Part shown: positions 44,496-56,830 of the stretch, piece after piece
How the letters are laid out: each line of letters starts with the position of its first letter
Position numbering within the stretch: the first letter of the stretch is position 1
NCBI GenBank assembly: GCA_019828545.1
Contig: JACVRA010000086.1
Coordinates: 216,503-280,502, forward strand
Origin: Paracamarosporium sp. OC-R06-R3
Taxonomy: Eukaryota; Ascomycota; Dothideomycetes; Pleosporales; Didymosphaeriaceae
Length of the DNA: 64,000 nt
Direction: 5' to 3'
The notes under the pieces: generated by a model
Seen by the model: only the letters and a program-made list of their open reading frames with translations
Told to the model about the DNA's origin: nothing
Database searches by the model: none
Translations under genes and position numbers: made by a program

Positions 44496-47400
44496 ATGCC
44501 TGAACCTCTTAGTATCACCGTTGGTGCCTTAGCAGTGGTGATTGCTACAATTCGGAGCTCTCAATTTGTCGTCACAAGAATTGAAAACCTCAAAAATGCC
44601 CCGGAAGCCATCAGAAAGGTCAGAAACGACTTAATAGCCCTAGAAGTTATTCTGCAAGAGATGAAGCGGTTACCTACTAAGCCAGCGGTGCAAGACGAAA
44701 AACAAGGCATACATCTCAGTCCACACGTTTCGACTAGCCTCACAAACTTCAAAGAGGCATGCGATCGCTTCAATGGCCTCCTGAAACATTGGATGAGAAG
44801 ATCCACCGAAGATAAAACCTTCTGGGTTGATCGATGGAAAGTTGGAGTGTGGGGTCTTAGCAAGGTTCAATCTTTCCAGGGTGAGATTAACACATGTAAA
44901 GATACACTTGTTGTTGCTTTCCAAACCGAAGTTTTGTAGGTCATTACCGTCAGATGGCATTTGTTGTGATGAAATTGACGCTAGAAATCAGTCTAAACTA
45001 TATCCGTCAAATATCCATGCTAGAGGAGACCAAGACCGCGATTATGGAAAGACAGGAGAAAGAAATAAAAGAAAGCATCTTGCTTGCGGACAGCAACCGA
45101 ATTAGTATTGAGAAAAATTTGAGCGAGCTGGGCATTACTCCGAATTCTTCCAGCAGGGGGACTGAACAGCAGCAGCTCCCTCAATCTCCAGTTGACGATG
45201 AGTCGAACGAAGCTAAGAAAGAACTCATAGACAAGCTGCAGCGTCAAAAAGCATCAAACCAATCATTCCATCAACTTTGCGAAGATGCGCTCAGTAAGCT
45301 CTTGTATCAACGTACTGTTACCAATATCAGTAGGAATGCGGCTAATGTAGACTGGAATAAAGTTTATTCTCGGCGCAACAAAACAATCAGAGATGCTACA
45401 GGAGGTAAATTCACCGCCAAGGGAACTAAAGGTATGAGCGAATCAGGTTCAAATTTATCGTCGTCGTCTCTTCGCTCGAGTCATCACGATATTGGCACTA
45501 CCATATCCAGATCAGGAGATGATGAAAGAAAGACAGTCCGGATTGGCCCTCCTCCGCCGGAAATGTTACCCGACGTATCCAAGTCCAGTTACACCGGACT
45601 AGAGGGAACAGTAACGCAAGATACACAGCCCACGACAGTATCTTCACATCTCTCCGCTGATCCAAGCGAGTCTGGATCAGTTCGATCGTGTGCCGTGGCA
45701 ACACCAGACTATCAGAAGCCGACTTATACCTCTCCTACTCCCAGGACCAACATTGCGAGCGAATACATCAAGAAGTTTATCTTGCTAATAGGCAATACTA
45801 CTGATGTGCGAAACATGACGAAGGTGGAAATTGCGAGAGTATGCAGCATCATGCCAACGTATATGACAGCTTACGCCCAAAAAGTTGGTCATATGGCGGA
45901 TCAGTTGAAGGAACGTCACCCTGAGGTACCGTTCATATATGAACATTTGGAGTGGGTTTCCTCGGATAGTCCCGTACCAGCTTTTGAATGTTACTAATAG
46001 TCATCTTCAAGTAAGTTTGCCAGCAACCTTGAGAAAATCAATCAAACGGAAGAAACACCGAAAGACGAAGAGGACGTGGTCAAAAAAACATTTGATCCCA
46101 TGGGTGCTATGAATGCAAAGGTACAAACACAGGAGTGGGTACACGCCGTGTCTCACCATTCAGGATTCCCTCCGGGAAAAACTGAGCATGAGATGGAGGG
46201 CGAGCTAGGGAGAGGCGTAGATGAAGATATTCCTCCTAGGCCAGCACTTCATGAATTCGAATACGATAACATTTCAAATAATTCAGCATTCAATTGGCTC
46301 ACATCGATGATTAAGAGAGAACAATTTTTGGACCAGGACGGGCTGGTAAGTATGCGGAAAATTTCTGAGAGCGTCTTGGGCTTTTTACCACCTGAACGTA
46401 CCGTCAGTCAAAGTAGAGCAGATCTCTACAAAGTACAATACCATATAGAGTGGGATTTAGCAACCTTCCTGGAATATCAGCACTACGAGCAGCGTATCCC
46501 ATCGGTACTCGAAGCGGCTGTGGTGCTCACCGGCAGTGTTGACATGGCACAAGCGACTACCTGTGGCGAGTATCTCCAGCAAACCTGGCCTACAACTGGT
46601 AGATACATACTAAAACTCATAATGGATGTTTTCCGTAAGAAAACAGCTGAATGTACGTCTTTCGACAGGAACCTGCAGAACTATGTTTTCTTATAGCACA
46701 TAGGTACATTGCCAGATCACACGCACCTTTCAGCATGCTTGAATGAAAGGAAACTTACTTTGGAGGCATATGGAACACGTTATGCAGTCGCCGAGGTCAG
46801 TGAACAGCTTGCGTGGCTCAGTAGCGCACTCAGGCCCTCAGTCTATGACTCGGGGGCAGCTATTGGCATTCCGTCCCTGAGATATGTTAATAGTACTTCT
46901 GGCACCTCGGATGGCTTACCTACTCATACGTTCTTTATTGGGACATCGGTAGAGAAAGTTGATTCATCCTTGATTGGTCTACCAGGAAATTGTTGGTATG
47001 CCTTGTTCAAAGCCCCGGTCTTAGTATCGAACTTTCCGATTCCAATTCGTCCTCAAAGCCAAAAAGGTCTTGAAACCTCTCTTCTGATGATGATTAGACT
47101 TCTTAACACAGATTGTGTTCAAGAGTTCAACAGGTCAATATTCATCAGAGGCTTCTCATCGATGCTGTATCCAACCGAGATATCTGAACATATCATTACT
47201 TGGCATCATGATTTTAATGAACGCGGTCAGCATATCTCATATCTAGACCAGACAGGTGAGGCTTTAAAAGAGATAACTGCGGAAACTGTGCAGTCTGTGC
47301 GGCATATTGTGGGTTGGAGCAAGCAAGTCAAGAATTTTGCTGGTAAGCATAGCTGCTGCTAAATTTAGATTATGAAACAACTATTTACAAGCTATAGGAT

Positions 47401-49061
47401 CTTCTGAGGCAATCTATGACTGCGTTGAGCGGTCTCATCTTCAAGAGCCACCTACTTATTCGCGAATCGAGAAGTTTGCTGTCTCAGGTGGAAAGTATGT
47501 GACGGCCTCAGTGAACATAGCAGTTGGAATGAGAGAGAAGCCGATACATATAGTCGCTGAGTCTTATTTCCAACGCGTAAATCATCTGCGGAACAAATTT
47601 GTCGTTCTATGGGACACGTCCGATAAACGTGGTTGGCTAGTCCGAGGCACAAATGCTCTCCTCCATCTCGTCAGAAAATCTCTGGATATCTACAAAGGCG
47701 ACCCAGAACTGAAAAATCACTTCCTATATGGCTCGGAGGGTTACCCTGAGTTGCAACCAAAAGAGAGTCCTTTGAACACACTACTGGATCAAAAAAATCG
47801 AGGTTTGGTTCTTCATTACGCCGGTGAAGAGAATAAATACGACAAAGAAGCAAATTATGAGGCTATCGAAAAGACATCATCAACAAATTTTCATCTCGAG
47901 CAATTGATCATAGAGTTGATGGATCGCCTGGAGAAAATGGATGCTTACGAAGTCCTGGCCGCACGGGAAGACGGATATAAGATTACAGGACGCCATTTCC
48001 ATCTACCCCCTATACAGGGGTGGGACTTCTACAAGACAGCAAGACGAGATAGCTTGATCAAACGGGTAGAGTCTTCGATTCCGAGACATGAAAAAGGTTG
48101 GCCACATCTCACAAGAGCCATAAGCGCACTATTCCTATTTGGGAACAATTTTGGAGAACTTATACGACCTGTAGCAGGTACAGTGTCTTGTATACACTGG
48201 TCTCTTCTACCAAAGGATCATCATTACCTCGCTGTTACCATTCGGGACTTGAAACGAATGATCGACGAATTTGATGGCGATGAGAAGGCAGTTCCGTTGA
48301 AGCTGACTAGAGACTTATTCATGGACAGCCTCAATGAGCCCTTTCAAGCCTGCTGTTGCACGAAAGCTCGACCGAAGACGAAGTTGTCGTTTCTCCATAG
48401 CGTCCGTATGATCAAGAAGCGGAAATCTGTTCATTGCAATCTCTCTCAGATTCTTGCCAAGGCTGGAACAAACAAAGGACCCACTCAAAGTTCCAACGTC
48501 CTTTCGCTCCATGCCGAAGGAGCTATTGTGTTTCGACGCGATGCCGATGATTCTTTTACACCCAAGAGCATCGCGGCGCCCATGAACAACAACCCCAAAT
48601 TCAGAGAGTCAACAGCAAATGCTCATGAAGAACTGGTCATCGTCTCTTTAGTATCATCCTCTCAACAGAGCCACACTCCGGAATCCTTTTCGTCTAGGCC
48701 AGCTCCTAACAATACAAGGCCCAACTTCCAGCTTGGAGATGATACCTCAGCTAGTTCTCTCATGGCTCTTTCTAATCGAGCCGCGGACAGTGATGCGGCT
48801 CGTGCAGACCAAAAAATCAGCAAATCCTCCGCGCCAACCTCGAAACCCGCTTTCGACGCAGATGTTCCAGCGAAGGTAGTTGGGAAACAGCACGTCGTGG
48901 AGTTGAAAAAAGAAGTGGGCTCTGTGACTGGGAGACAAAATCCGCTGCCGGACATACTCCATATTCCCGTTGAAGTCGATCAACGTGAGCTTTTGAATCC
49001 AACACATTCAACACGAGAAGCGCCAGTCAGTACCTTGCCAGACAAACCATCTCAATTATGA
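44496..49061 (+). CDS. Large fungal protein with HeLo-like N-terminal domain and conserved C-terminal region of unknown function
   Basis: Proposed exons are 44496-44909, 44954-45955, 46001-46652, 46704-47342 and 47398-49061, totalling 1456 aa; every junction keeps frame. The last two introns are clear, the first two (44 and 45 nt, weak donors GTTGTT and GTTTCC) are tentative. Residues 1-140 (MPEPLSITVGALAVVIATIR...) match the fungal STAND N-terminal/HeLo-like pattern. A Ser-rich linker and a second helical part follow. Then comes a region typical of a large family of uncharacterised fungal proteins: IEWDLATFLEYQ, GEYLQQTWPTTG, FIRGFSSML, RNKFVVLWDTSDKRGWLV and GTNALLHLVRKSL. The last 250 residues are disordered. 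No NTPase motif is seen. A role in signalling or incompatibility is inference from the N-terminal domain. Confidence 0.72.
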
Positions 49062-49838
49062 TTTCGGAAAGCCTAGGTCACACGTGAAATTCTGAATGAA
49101 GTGGTAAAAACCCTCCAAAGGTCCAGATGTTCTTCCATAAAGCTCACCTTTGTACCTTCACGTCGACTGCATGGTACAAGCAACCGATCCGAATACCACA
49201 TCCAATCGCAAAGGAAAGTGACAATGTTGCTGTGGGCACTCACTTTACCATCAACCAAGACGTATACTTTCGAAAAGACAAATTTGTTTGACTAGGTAGT
49301 ATCTTCTAGGGTATTGAGTAAGTTAAAATTGTGGGAAGATAGGCAGTCATGTGCACATAACTGCACCATCTAAGCTGCCATAGATTCCCATCCAATAGTA
49401 AGTCCATGTCCAATCTGTGATTGTTTCCTCCATCATAAAGAGTCTTCAGCTCTGTTGCGCTTTACCCATCGTGGCAACTTTCGGCTAAACTAACACATAT
49501 TAGATATACGCATGTGAGCTCGCGGGGAGCGGCTCATATAGTCATCCACCTATATTGTCTCGGCCGACTTATGCAGAAGGAGACGTCGTGTAACGTCAAA
49601 GCAAACCGTTCATTTGATTCCGTCTGGAGTCTACCCAACCTTCTCCAGATCGTCGGCTGTCGATAGGATACCTTTCCTAGAATAGTAGATTTTGCTACAC
49701 ATCAAGCTCCGAACTTTGTGAACCCCCTTTAGGAACAGATACAATAGACATGGCAGTAGACATGCACTATATAAAGAACATAACTATCGCATTAGACGGC
49801 TTCGACAAGATACGATAGCAACTCGACGCCACATCACC
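49062..49838. other. Intergenic region upstream of the AA9 gene
   Basis: About 780 bp holding the 3' end of the HeLo-like gene and the promoter of the AA9 gene, including the TATA box listed separately. No other gene was seen. Confidence 0.45.
49768..49775 (+). promoter_or_regulatory. TATA box of the AA9 gene
   Basis: TATATAAA lies 64 bp upstream of the ATG at 49839, a usual distance for a strongly regulated fungal secreted-enzyme gene. Confidence 0.55.
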
Positions 49839-51091
49839 ATGCCTTCCCTAGCTTCACTCTTCGGACTCCTGGCCACCGCTTCGCTTGGCCAAGCGCACTG
49901 TACAAGACCTCCCCTTACCCAACCCTCTTGCAGCAACCCGCAACACTAACGCAACCAAGTCGAATTCATCCGCCTCGCCCACAACGGCATCTGGCAACCC
50001 CCTCTCAAATACATCCGGTGCCGTCTCCCCCAAGCCTCCTTACACTTCCCATCCCTGATAATACCACCCCTTCTTCCACTCACTCTCAGCCAGCAACCGC
50101 ACCTCCCCCTACGACGAACTCAACGACAGGAACACCCGCGAGTGGACCTTCCCCGTCCACCCCATCGACGCCCCGACCTCCATCCGCTGCGGCCGCGACT
50201 CCCTCTCGTGGGCCGCACAAACCGACACGCTCAGCGTCACCGCAGGCGACAACCTCGAGTTCGTGGCTAGCAATGCACCGCCACGGGTATGGGGAAACCA
50301 GTCGTTAATACAGTGGGACGGATGTCCCGAAGGGAAAGGCGGATGTATCCCGGAGAACACGGTACGTACCCAGGTAGTTTAACCAAGCGCGAGCGTAGAC
50401 TAAGATATATGTACCTACCTAGCCGATACCTGATTATTATGGTTTCCGCACCGGGCACGATGGCCCGGCTAGCATGTACCTATCGCGCGTGCCGGAGGGC
50501 ACGGAGATCGAGGCGTATGATGGAAGCGGCGAGTGGGTGAAGATCTTCACGGCTGGGGTTGAGTTCCGCGATGGGGGGAATACGACGTTCTGGTTGCCGT
50601 ATGAGGGAGCGAGGGTATGTTTCCTTTTCCTCTCCTTCTCCTTCTCTCTTCCCCTACCTACGACCTCAGTAGAAACACTAACAACCAAAGCTCACCGCCA
50701 AAATCCCACACCAAACCCCAGCAGGAAAATACCTCCTCCGCACGCATCTAATCTGGCCGAGTGGCGGGCCCGGGGCGCCAGCACAGATATACCCAGCGTG
50801 TGCGCACATCGAGGTTACGCCTGATGCTACTACGAAGCTTAACGCGCTTCCGAAGGGCGTTAGAATTCCAGAATCTTTGTGTACGGAGTGTCCAGGTGAG
50901 TCTTTTCTCAGTTGAGTTTGTGGTTTCAAGGAGAACGGCTGATGGTGGGGACAGGGATGGAGTTTAAGTTCGGGGGTGGACGGCGGACGTGGTTGGAGGC
51001 GTTGAATGGGACGCAGTATCCTGGGGGCATGATCTGGGATGGGGAGACGGTGAAAGAGGATGTAGTTTTGCCGGTGGTGAAGGATTGGTGA
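49839..51091 (+). CDS. AA9 (GH61-type) lytic polysaccharide monooxygenase
   Basis: Six exons (49839-49899, 49960-50017, 50094-50361, 50423-50614, 50691-50895, 50955-51091) give 306 aa. The signal peptide ends in SLGQA (residue 19), leaving His 20 as the mature N-terminus (HFEFIRLAHNG), the required copper-binding His brace residue; its codon is the last complete one of exon 1. The second ligand is the His in GHDGPASMYLS, and the C-terminal QIYPACAHIEV gives the conserved Gln and axial Tyr. YIRNRTSPYDEL, formed across intron 2, and CGRDSLSW are also family-typical. AA9 enzymes oxidatively cleave cellulose or related glucans outside the cell. There is no cellulose-binding module. The gene converges on DCD1 with 89 bp between stop codons. 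Confidence 0.87.
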
Positions 51092-51180
51092 TGGGACTTT
51101 GTGCTTTCGACGAGACGTTGCGTTGCATTAACATTGGGTATCTTCCTCCTCCTATCCCCCAACTAACCCTTCCACCATTA

Positions 51181-52445
51181 TCAAATAGGCCTCACAAACC
51201 CCTCATCGCCCAACACACCTCTAACGTCATCTACCTTCCCCAGTCCTTCAGTTTCCCCAACAACATCCTTTCCCAGCCCCACCGACAAATCAACAAGCCC
51301 TTCCCTCGGCGGCGAAAACTGCCTTAACCGCACACCGCTCTCAGCAAAAATCTCCGCTGTCTTCGTATCCACCATGTACCCCTGGTTATACACCACCTCG
51401 CTTATACCCACCTGCGTGATCTTGACGCTGCACGTCAGGCAAGGACAAGTGTTGCAGTAGAGGATGGAAGTTGCGCCTATGCGGTCGCGGCCGGCTTCTA
51501 GGAGGGCGTTTTCTTCGGCGTGGAGGCAGAGACAGGTGGAGAGGTCGACGCCGCCTTTGGCCGCGTTGTTACATCTTGGGCCTACGGGGAGAGTCAGTTG
51601 AGATTGTGTTGAGAGAGCGTCTGACTTACATCCTCCTTCGTTGCAGTTCGTCATGCCACGGGGCGTGCCGTTATACCCTGTGCTTATGACTCGCTTTTCT
51701 CGCACTATGACACAGCCCACCCGCCGCTTCATGCAGTTGCTCCGGTGTGCTGCCAGATCTGCGAGCTGCATGAAGTATTGGTCCCAACTGGGTCGGAGGC
51801 GTGCTTCGTTGGAGAGGTTCAGCGATTTGAGCGCGTCGTGTAGAGAGGATATTGAGGTGGTGGAGTTTAGGAGTTTCAATTGGGCGCGCTCGAAGAGGAC
51901 CTGGAGGCCGGTGTCCGCAGCGAAGAGGTGCTCGTCATTTCGGAGGACGAAGTGTTCGAGGGAGGGTGGTGTGAGCTGGCTTGTTGCACATCTACGATCC
52001 ATCAGTATCATTAAAGACGCCTGCTAGTGCCTACTCGTACCGGTCCTTGAAGCGCTGCCACCGCACGCTCACCGGCGCGTCTACGCTCACAAGCAAGAAG
52101 AACGGCCGCCGGAGCAGTGCATCTACCACTTTTTCATCCCATATATCTGTAGTCACCCAGTTTTCTCTCCATCTCAATGTAACGAATTCAAGTAGCGCAT
52201 CGACATTGGAAAATGTGTATTGTGGGTCAATGGGGCTCGGTTCGGCGGATGGGACATGAGCATCGGAAGCAGACTTCTCCACAGCAGGAGTCGCAGCAGT
52301 GCGTGCAAGCCGTATGCGCTTGAAGCGATGCTCTTCGACGAGGTACGATGCGATGGACGACTTCCCGGCGCAGATTCCTGGGAAAGGTTAGTGGATGTTT
52401 GGCGATTGCGGGGTAGAGCTTGCCTCCACAGAGTCCTATGAGCAT
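51181..52445 (-). CDS. DCD1: Deoxycytidylate (dCMP) deaminase
   Basis: Four exons (52445-52424, 52377-52035, 51991-51630, 51581-51181) give 375 aa. The enzyme converts dCMP to dUMP for thymidylate synthesis. The zinc site is CLHAEENALLEAG (His plus catalytic Glu) with CNTCPCLTC (PCxxC). NEGGCPRCN, formed across intron 3, is a further family hallmark, as is TGYNGTPRGM. The N-terminal part, as in yeast Dcd1, carries a nucleotide-kinase-like P-loop, GLCGGICAGKSS, which is built by joining the 22-nt exon 1 to exon 2. That junction needs a GC donor (GCAAGC); the only nearby GT donor would create a stop. Confidence 0.88.
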
Positions 52446-53375
52446 TTCTGTGACTAGGTAGTCAGTTTCAAAAGGAATTGAGTTGTAATTGCGTAAAGCT
52501 GCAACAGCAAGGAAGAGAGCTGTAGTGTGTACAAACAGCAATTTAGGTGGGGTTGGCCTAAAGCGGGTTAACGCGGATAGCTTACTGCCCCACGACAAGT
52601 CGCTTTCATGGAGTTCCCTTCCATTTCTCGTATCGTTTGGATTGCATAGATTGTTCAATAGTCTAGGTTTCACGTCATTGGATATCTCTTGTCTGACTGT
52701 CGGGTCAAAGGTCGATCTTTCTCAAATTTCTGCATCTAGGCCTACCGTTTCGTCAACACCGCCAAGGAAGGTACGGCTACCTTTGTGCCAGCACGACTCA
52801 ATACACTCATAAAGCGATATATCTATGGCCTGATTGCTGTTTCAGCTGCAAAGGCACTACTCTCCATTCTAACATTTGGTATGCTCCGAGGGGTTTGCCA
52901 CGTGAAACTTTGAGTTTGGCCGCGCTCAGGACAAGGTTTGACTCCAGCCACGCCGGCGCACGTTCAGCCTCATGGCAAATATTGGTGCGACAACCACGTC
53001 CAAGCTGCCAAACCTACTCATACAGCTCGTGGGGCAGCAGCGAGCGCTGTCAGGGTCTTGGAGCTGCATGTGCAGCCTTTGCTTCTAGCCCGGTTTCTAG
53101 GGGCTATCGCGACATGGACACTATACGAGCACGATGGCGCCAGCTTTTCCATGGCGTTACCTCCCGCATGATTTCTATCGATAGCAGGTCAGCCTTGCCA
53201 CCGAAGAACAATCTGGTGAGCAATGTTTTGCGCGATGTCGCCGTCATTGATCGGATCTAGAAGGGAGTCGGAGTTGCCTCCACCATTCATTGTGGTTCGA
53301 CGACATCGAGGTCTCGACGTCTCATTCCGTTTGCGCCAAACAAAGATTGAAAGACGAGTTTGCCATCGTTATTAT

Positions 53376-53393
53376 TGTGCGTGTGTGTGTGTG
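53376..53393. repeat. Short (GT)n microsatellite
   Basis: GTGC followed by about six GT units in non-coding sequence. Confidence 0.8.
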
Positions 53394-54050
53394 GCTACAT
53401 GGCGACTATTGAATGTCGTGCTACGCGAGTCTTGGGCTCATTTCGGGGAATTTTGCACGAGCTGAAGTCGATCGTTTTGGACGCGCTTGCGTGGTGGAAC
53501 GTGTTGTTGACGCGTCTGTTGCGTTTGTTGATCTTTCAATATTCGTCCATTTCCCGGGGCCACCAGTGACATGCTGCCGCCGGAGTCAGGTGCACGGCTG
53601 CTTTCGGATACGTCGTTAGTCATTGTGAGCAGCATGGTTGTTCCTCGCGAGCAGATGCTGTCAACGACGCCGTGGTAGCTCAGCACAGAAAAACTCATCT
53701 CGGCGAAGTTCTTGCACGCGAGAGATGCCTGTCAGCGTGCGCCCTGGCAGTTCGTATCATGCAAATGCTGTTCCTTACAGAAGCAATGGTGCGTTGGTCA
53801 GGTTTGGTGGGCTCGCATCCCACGCCATGCTCCCGCGCTACTGCAGCCCAGACCGTGGTGGTCAGTTTGCGCACCGGCCCCTTTTCTCCACGTTCCCGCT
53901 GTTGCGACAACGCTCGACGGCGGCACTCTCCTTTGGGACAGCGACCGGTTCCAAGGCGGAAGAGCATGGAAGGCCATGGACCGGTCGACCTAGGCGAGGC
54001 GAGAGTCCATGCGTGGAGGGGTGCCGATGGGCGTGACGATGCCGATACAG

Positions 54051-54078
54051 GCGTCCAGCGTCCAGCGTCCAGCGTCGA
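54051..54078. repeat. 7-nt tandem repeat, four copies
   Basis: Three exact GCGTCCA units and a fourth ending in GA. Non-coding. Confidence 0.85.
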
Positions 54079-55421
54079 CGGAGCACAGCTTCAACAAGCA
54101 CAATGGTGGGTCACCAATCTAAAGTTTCAGAGAGCGCAGCGCAAAAGTGCCGCGTGCAGCACTTTGGCCGTGGTTTTGGCAGTGATTGGGCCGGGCCCGA
54201 ACAATTCGCACGCTGCGAGTGGTGGGCTGCACCATTTGCAGTAGCAACTGCACGACGGTACTCGTGAGCATGCACTCCTATGCCGGCGGTGCTCGAGTCG
54301 CGGATTAATTGTGCCACCGAGTGTTTGTTGTTCCTCCGCGCGCTCAGCTAGGAAGTGGACGGGCGACTCGGGTGCCATCCGCCGCAGCGAGTCGACGGGC
54401 TGTTAGCGGGATCGAAAGGCTTCCCACCGTCTCCTAGTGCGCCGTGTAAGCACACACTTGGGGAAGCTGAACCGTGGTTCGACATGGCCTTGGGCACGGG
54501 AGGAGATGCAGCGGCGGCAATGGGGTCGGGCGCGCTGCATGCCGCTGCAGATACGGCCGTGAAGCACTGGGTAAATCGAGCAGCCCCGCGGTGCGTCGTC
54601 GCGTGCGTGAGGGGAGGTGGTTCGCGGCGGGGATGTGACTGTCTGCAGCAGAGGAGCGTTCGGCCAAAGAGAGGCTAAAGGAGCGCTCCCTCGTGCCCCG
54701 GCGGCCCTTGTCCCTGTCGCTGCCCATTACGGACCGCGCTAGTGGTGCCTTCCGGCTTCGAGGCGCCGCCGCCCAAAACGGTCTCTCGCGCAAAGACGAA
54801 AAACCCTTCGACTCCCCCATCGCCTGCATCTGTCCGCGCTCCCGCTGCGTCTCCTCTAGCACTACCTGCACACACTTCCCTTCCTTCCACCGTCTCTTCC
54901 TCGAGTTGCGTTGTGCGCTGGTCCTTCATTTGCCTTCGACTTCCCGCACCAAGACGCTCCAGCCCAGCCTGCTGGTACTTTGGTCCCGCCCCCCCCAACC
55001 CCAAACAGAGTCGAGACCAGGGTGCCGCTCTCTGCAAACCTTCCACCTACAATTCGCCGTCGACTCGAGCAGCAACCTTCCCCTAGACTTCGACTCCACT
55101 TGTGCTCTGCTGGTCCACTGTCTACCTATATCGCCTTTCCTTTTCCGCCGCTTCTCCGTCGCGCCTTCCTTCCTTAGCTATTCACCTGTGCAACAACCGC
55201 CCGGCCGACCCCACGTTCATTGCTGCACACGGACCCCATCGCATCATCTGCACATCACATACACTTTCTTCGTCCCGGCCAGCCTCAAACGTTGCGCGTG
55301 TCCATAACGCGGTTGAGTGGCGTCGCAAGCCGCTTCACTGTGACCTCACTGGGGCAACCCTGGATCCGCACCTTATAGTCTGTCCTCATTACATACTTCA
55401 ACCCGCGCCTCACTCGCCACC

Positions 55422-56830
55422 ATGTCCTCAAATCACTCCAGGAATGCCTCTGCCGAGACGACAGCAACTACAAACTCGTACAACATGATTCTCGAGCACA
55501 TTCTGCAATACCCCGGCAGCTATGAGATTCCTCTTCGCACAATGTACACTCTCAACTGTGCCCCGCGAGCCCAACCGCTACCGAAAGAACTGTCCCGCGC
55601 TCCCTCACCCACCTCCAATGCGCCTGCGTCGCCTACTTCCGGGCATATGGCATGGAGCGACGCCGAGACGGCCTCTATGAACTTCACCTCGCAGCTCATG
55701 AGCCATATCAACTCGATTCCGCAGCAGCCCAGCTCGCTACCGCCCTCCTTCATCGTCAACTTCGTCAGTCGCATCTTCCATCCCAGTCTGTCTCTGGTCG
55801 ACTTTCCCCAAGCGTTGACCGCGCTTGACTATCTCCGAGACCTTGACAACCGATGGCGCAAAGAGATGAGAGCCGCATTTGCTCGTGTCCACATCTACCC
55901 AGAAACTGCTGATCAGGACATCGATTCCATGTCAGAGCGTTATCCTGGTATTGCTCTGTGGGCCAAGAACCTGGAAGGCAAGGGTCGCAAGGCCGAGCTT
56001 TACTATGCGAAGCTATGGCTTGGCTTGCGCCGATGGGTAAGTTACAGCAGCAACTGTGATGTACACTGATGCTGACCACCATTCAGGTAATGATCAACGA
56101 ATTGTCTCTTCAGCCCTTTAACAAGTTGAACTGCATGGGCATGCTCAATACACTTCTACCTCCCCAGCCATCTACCGGTGGGAAGCTGCCCTCGCCTCTA
56201 CTGACCCACCAGACCCTCCGACAGGAGCGGGATAGCTTCTTCCATTACATTCAGCAAGTGCAAAAGCAGGGCCCTGGTGTCCTCGAAAAGCTCACACAGG
56301 GCGAGGCCACCAAATGGTCAGTCGTGCAGAAAGAGGTAGACAAATACCTCCGTGTCGCCAAGAACATCATTGACGACTGCATGGCTACCATGGGAACGGA
56401 GGACTTCAAATCAATTGACGAGCCAAGGAAAGGCAAGAAGACCGACTCTGGTGTGAGTTTTGGTTCGGACATGCGACCCAGCACCGCTTCTTCGAGCCAC
56501 GAGAAGCCCCTCCCGGAGCCACCTCTGGATAGTCAAGGCTCACCCAAAGGGCTCAGCAAGCTTGAGAAGCTCAGCCGGGAGTTCAAGCGAATGCGAGTCA
56601 AGACCAGGCCTGAGGTCGAAGAGATCATCAAACTCGACCAAGACTTGCCAATGACAGGGGAGAACAAAGGCAAGAAGCTCAAGAAGGCAAGGTCACTAGC
56701 CAATCTGCGGGGCCGAAACTCCAGCTCAGCTTCCATAGCCGGGAGCAGGAAAGGCAGCGATGCCATACCATTCGACGCGGAAGAGATGAAGCGCGCGCGT
56801 CAGCTCTACGAAACAAGGCACGCATCGTAG
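55422..56830 (+). CDS. Conserved-looking fungal protein of unknown function
   Basis: Exons 55422-56036 and 56087-56830 give 452 aa across a 50-nt GT-AG intron (branch GCTGAC). The N-terminal 20 residues are Ser/Thr/Asn-rich. Residues 20-350 are ordered and helical, with segments such as MILEHILQYPGSYEIPLRTMY and the junction RRWVMINELSLQPFNKLNCMG, and an RQERDSFFHYIQQVQKQG helix. The last 120 residues are basic and disordered (KKLKKARSLANLRGRN), ending in a short helical tail. No enzyme motif or membrane helix is present. The high order and long CT-rich leader suggest a conserved cytoplasmic or nuclear protein. I do not recognise its family. Confidence 0.75.

Larger units (their letters stand above)
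52446..55421. other. Long GC-rich non-coding region
   Basis: About 3 kb. Many overlapping open frames on both strands (for example 53638-54244 and 54675-55307) reflect high GC content; none has a domain, signal peptide or sensible splice partner. The stretch 54800-55420 is CT-rich on the plus strand, like a long fungal 5' leader of the following gene. Two short tandem repeats are listed separately. A non-coding RNA or a long leader cannot be excluded. Confidence 0.4.

Noticed and set aside
53638..54244. Overlapping frames of 132 and 190 codons on the plus strand
   Set aside because: They overlap each other in different frames in GC-rich DNA, and neither has a domain.
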